Assembly: GCA_027297085.1 (NCBI GenBank)
Contig: JAPUIL010000635.1
Location: forward strand, 1 to 14,741
Direction: 5' to 3'
Source of the DNA: Verrucomicrobiota bacterium
Lineage (GTDB): Bacteria; Verrucomicrobiota; Verrucomicrobiia; Opitutales; UBA2995
DNA: 14,741 nt
In this document: one piece after another, positions 14,649-14,741 of the stretch
Numbering within the stretch: the stretch's first letter is position 1
Layout of the letters: every line of letters begins with the position of its first letter
Notes under the pieces: generated by a model
Seen by the model: only the letters and a program-made list of their open reading frames with translations
What the model was told of the DNA's origin: nothing
Databases searched by the model: none
Made by a program: the position numbers and the translations under genes

Positions 14649-14741
14649 ATGGAAGAAGAGATTCAAGAATTATCACACGAAGCATGGCCCGGTTTTAAAA
14701 AAGCGTTCATTGTAGTAATGGCCCTCCTTACAGTTTATCTA
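14649..14741 (+). CDS. N-terminus of a small membrane protein, cut by the window edge
   Basis: An ATG opens a frame running to the right edge (31 codons). It encodes MEEEIQELSHEAWPGFKKAF and then a hydrophobic stretch IVVMALLTVYL that looks like the start of a membrane segment. An acidic, cytoplasmic-looking N-terminus before a first membrane helix is typical of small respiratory-type or transporter accessory proteins. The family cannot be decided from this fragment. It begins 11 nt after the repeat, without an obvious ribosome site. Confidence 0.55.
   Translation, partial: MEEEIQELSHEAWPGFKKAFIVVMALLTVYL

Overview
The window looks like chromosomal DNA from a Gram-negative, envelope-bearing bacterium. 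The best guess is a marine-type Verrucomicrobiota (Opitutae-like). This rests on style, not on a phylogenetic marker: a secreted protein with one YD repeat, a DUF11 domain and acidic thrombospondin-3/EF-hand-like repeats, a large Rhs/YD protein, GTG/TTG starts, and a sodium-type Mrp antiporter operon. No tRNA, rRNA, CRISPR array or transposase gene was seen.

Left part (1-4.1 kb, visibly GC-richer than the rest): the 3' portion of a giant Rhs/YD-repeat gene on the + strand, cut by the window edge. It faces a convergent gene for a secreted YD-DUF11-TSP3 protein. The Rhs core is followed not by a recognisable toxin domain but by four 18-residue tandem repeats and a Pro/Gly/Phe-rich tail.

Middle part (4.1-8.65 kb, AT-richer): an exported 5'-nucleotidase/2',3'-cyclic phosphodiesterase-family metallophosphoesterase with altered metal ligands. 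Next is a decayed fragment of an unidentified gene on the minus strand, with an in-frame stop and a frame change. Then comes a 472-residue conserved protein of unknown function, also on the minus strand. About 770 bases without genes follow, holding a roughly 300-bp repeat with degenerate inverted ends.

Right part (8.65-14.3 kb): a tight, translationally coupled eight-gene operon for an Mrp/Mnh-type multisubunit cation/proton antiporter. The order is mnhE-mnhF-mnhG-DUF4040 (MbhD-like)-[MbhE-like + mnhB fusion]-mnhC-mnhD-second antiporter-like subunit. MrpA is not one long protein: its two C-terminal modules are encoded apart from an ND5/NuoL-like N-terminal module. The order E,F,G,MbhD,MbhE,B,C,D follows the mbhA-H order known from Thermococcales membrane-bound hydrogenase. 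The products would form one inner-membrane complex exchanging Na+ (or K+) for protons.

A second, inverted copy of the roughly 300-bp repeat lies directly after the operon, so two inverted copies bracket it. Just beyond begins a small membrane protein gene cut by the right window edge.
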